The translations under genes and the position numbers were made by a program. This document shows, in pieces, positions 62,791 to 64,000 of a stretch of 64,000 nt of DNA. Source of the DNA: Rhizobium sp. NZLR1 (GTDB taxonomy: Bacteria > Pseudomonadota > Alphaproteobacteria > Rhizobiales > Rhizobiaceae); the NCBI RefSeq assembly GCF_017357385.1, contig NZ_CP071633.1, positions 1-64,000 on the forward strand, written 5' to 3'. Under the pieces are notes generated by a model. The model was not told where the DNA came from, made no database searches, and saw only the letters and a program-made list of their open reading frames with translations. The stretch's first letter is position 1. The number at the start of each line of letters is the position of its first letter.

Positions 62791-63729
62791 GTGACGATTT
62801 TTTCGACAATCCGCGCCTTGCTGCTTGCGGCGCTGACGTCTGCCTTGGCCGGCTTCGGGGCGGCCCATTCAGCCGACGATTTCGACCTCCGGCCGCAACA
62901 GCCGGGCAGGCTGCATGCCGCCAGGAACGAGGCGGCGATCACCGCGATCCCGAAGCACTTCAAGTTCGTCACGCCAGGCAAGTTCACCATCGCCGTCAGC
63001 CCCGGCGGTGCTCCGCTTGGCACCTATGCCACCGACGCCAAAACCGTAGTTGGGGCAGATCCCGACTATGCCTATGCCATCGCCGACAGCCTTGGCCTGA
63101 CGCTGGAAATCGTGCCCGTCGCCTGGATCGACTGGCCGCTCGGCCTCACCTCGGGCAAGTATGATGCCGTCATCTCCAATGTCGGGGTCACCGAGCAGCG
63201 CAAGGAGAAGTTCGATTTCTCCACCTACCGCCAGGGACTGCACGGTTTTTTCGTGAAATCCGACAACCCGGTCATCTCAATCAAGGAACCCAGGGATGCG
63301 GCGGGCCTCAGGATCATCGTCGGTGCCGGCACCAACCAGGAGCGCATTCTACTGAAATGGAGCGACGAGGATGTCACCGCGGGGCTGAAGCCGATCGAAC
63401 TGCAATATTACGACGACGAGGCGGCAAGCCTTCTCGCACTGCGTTCCGGCCGGGCCGATGTCATCGTCCAGCCGCACGCCCAGCTCGTCTTCATCGCCGC
63501 GCGCGACAAGAACATCAAGCGCGTCGGCACGCTGAGCGCCGGATGGCCTGATCGTTCCGACGTCGCGATCACCACCCGCAAGGGAAGCGGGCTCGCCGAT
63601 GCGCTGACCGTTGCCACCAATGGCCTGATCAACAACGGCACCTACGCCAAAATCCTCGACCACTGGCATCTCTCCGAGGAAGCCCTGCCGGCATCCGAGA
63701 CCAACCCGCCCGGCCTTCCAAAATATTGA
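62791..63729 (+). CDS. Amino-acid ABC transporter substrate-binding protein (family 3), copy 2
   Basis: A 312-residue paralogue of the preceding protein with its own Sec signal (ending AAHSA, about residue 28), VGADPDYAYAIADSLG (about 89), GAGTNQERILLKW (about 178) and the same C-terminal NPPGLPKY. The pair resembles YtmJ/YtmK, which share one importer in B. subtilis. The two may widen the range of S-modified amino acids taken up. Confidence 0.92.
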   Translation: MTIFSTIRALLLAALTSALAGFGAAHSADDFDLRPQQPGRLHAARNEAAITAIPKHFKFVTPGKFTIAVSPGGAPLGTYATDAKTVVGADPDYAYAIADSLGLTLEIVPVAWIDWPLGLTSGKYDAVISNVGVTEQRKEKFDFSTYRQGLHGFFVKSDNPVISIKEPRDAAGLRIIVGAGTNQERILLKWSDEDVTAGLKPIELQYYDDEAASLLALRSGRADVIVQPHAQLVFIAARDKNIKRVGTLSAGWPDRSDVAITTRKGSGLADALTVATNGLINNGTYAKILDHWHLSEEALPASETNPPGLPKY

Positions 63730-63758
63730 TATCGGATAGCACCTGTGGAAGGGACGAC

Positions 63759-64000
63759 ATGAGCCCCGGCAATATATCCATCAGCCATATAGGCTTCCTC
63801 ACTCCCGGCAACTATATCGCCGACGATCCGTTGTCGGGATTGGAGCAGACGCTCCAGCAACTGCAATATGGCGAGGAGTTGGGCTTCGACAGTGCCTGGG
63901 TCCGCCAGCGGCATCTTGAGCCGGGCATCTCTTCCGCCAGCGCCTTCCTGGCGGCGGCGACCCAGCGAACCAGCCGGATCGAACTCGGAACCGCGGTCAT
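63759..64000 (+). CDS. Luciferase-like monooxygenase, cut by the window edge
   Basis: The first 80 residues of an LLM-class flavin monooxygenase: ISHIGFLTPGNY, then GEELGFDSAWVRQRH and RTSRIELGTAV. The ATG at 63759 follows ggaaggga. It continues beyond 64000. It adds a third monooxygenase to the sulfur-compound cluster. Confidence 0.85.
   Translation, partial: MSPGNISISHIGFLTPGNYIADDPLSGLEQTLQQLQYGEELGFDSAWVRQRHLEPGISSASAFLAAATQRTSRIELGTAV

Noticed and set aside
1..64000. tRNA, rRNA, CRISPR, transposase, integrase or phage genes
   Set aside because: Looked for by eye in intergenic stretches and among the translated proteins; none was recognised.

Overview
The window reads as the first 64 kb of a repABC secondary replicon of a Rhizobium (R. 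leguminosarum / R. etli type). It opens at the start codon of repA and continues through repB, a small antisense RNA and repC. The rest is high-GC accessory DNA with family content typical of rhizobial plasmids: many ABC importers, LacI, GntR, DeoR and MocR regulators, ectoine catabolism, and short dispersed palindromic elements of the RIME/REP kind. No rRNA, tRNA, CRISPR array, transposase or prophage gene was seen.

Layout. (1) 1-3658: repABC with the incA antisense RNA and a repC leader hairpin; an AT-rich stretch inside repC is the likely origin. (2) 3764-26426: a carbohydrate uptake and catabolism island. It has two family-1 sugar-binding proteins, each with two permeases, but one ATPase gene (20740). 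Around these lie two PfkB kinases, a ROK kinase, a DhnA/LacD-type aldolase, a ribulose-phosphate-3-epimerase homologue, a DapA-type lyase, two Gfo/Idh oxidoreductases, two TIM-barrel isomerases, two alpha/beta hydrolases and three regulators (GntR, LacI, DeoR). The sugar is not identifiable from sequence alone. (3) 26452-26844: a small DUF4112 membrane protein. (4) 26976-41448: an ectoine/hydroxyectoine regulon. One arm is lrp, aldehyde dehydrogenase, transaminase and an oxidoreductase on the minus strand; the other is a MocR regulator, ehuABCD (importer) and eutABCDE (degradation) on the plus strand. (5) 41480-46265: a chemoreceptor, an orphan VapB-like antitoxin, a small hypothetical gene and a DUF6502/DUF5666 pair. 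(6) 46449-55247: a hook satellite with flgE, flgK, flgL and an unknown gene, then a tandem-repeat EF-hand protein, a TetR regulator and a five-repeat DUF1217 protein. Two near-identical inverted repeats, one before the EF-hand gene and one before the DUF1217 gene, suggest that the TetR protein controls both. (7) 55255-55530: the remains of a Phd/YefM-type antitoxin. (8) 55722 to the right edge: two flavin monooxygenases, an M20 amidohydrolase, a GNAT acetyltransferase, a fused permease-ATPase, two family-3 binding proteins and a third monooxygenase cut by the window. This set matches the B. subtilis ytm/yxe loci that salvage sulfur from S-modified cysteines.

Two dispersed repeat families stand out. 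One copy of the first supplies the start codon of a PfkB kinase. Palindromic elements of other types sit directly at the stop codons of three genes.
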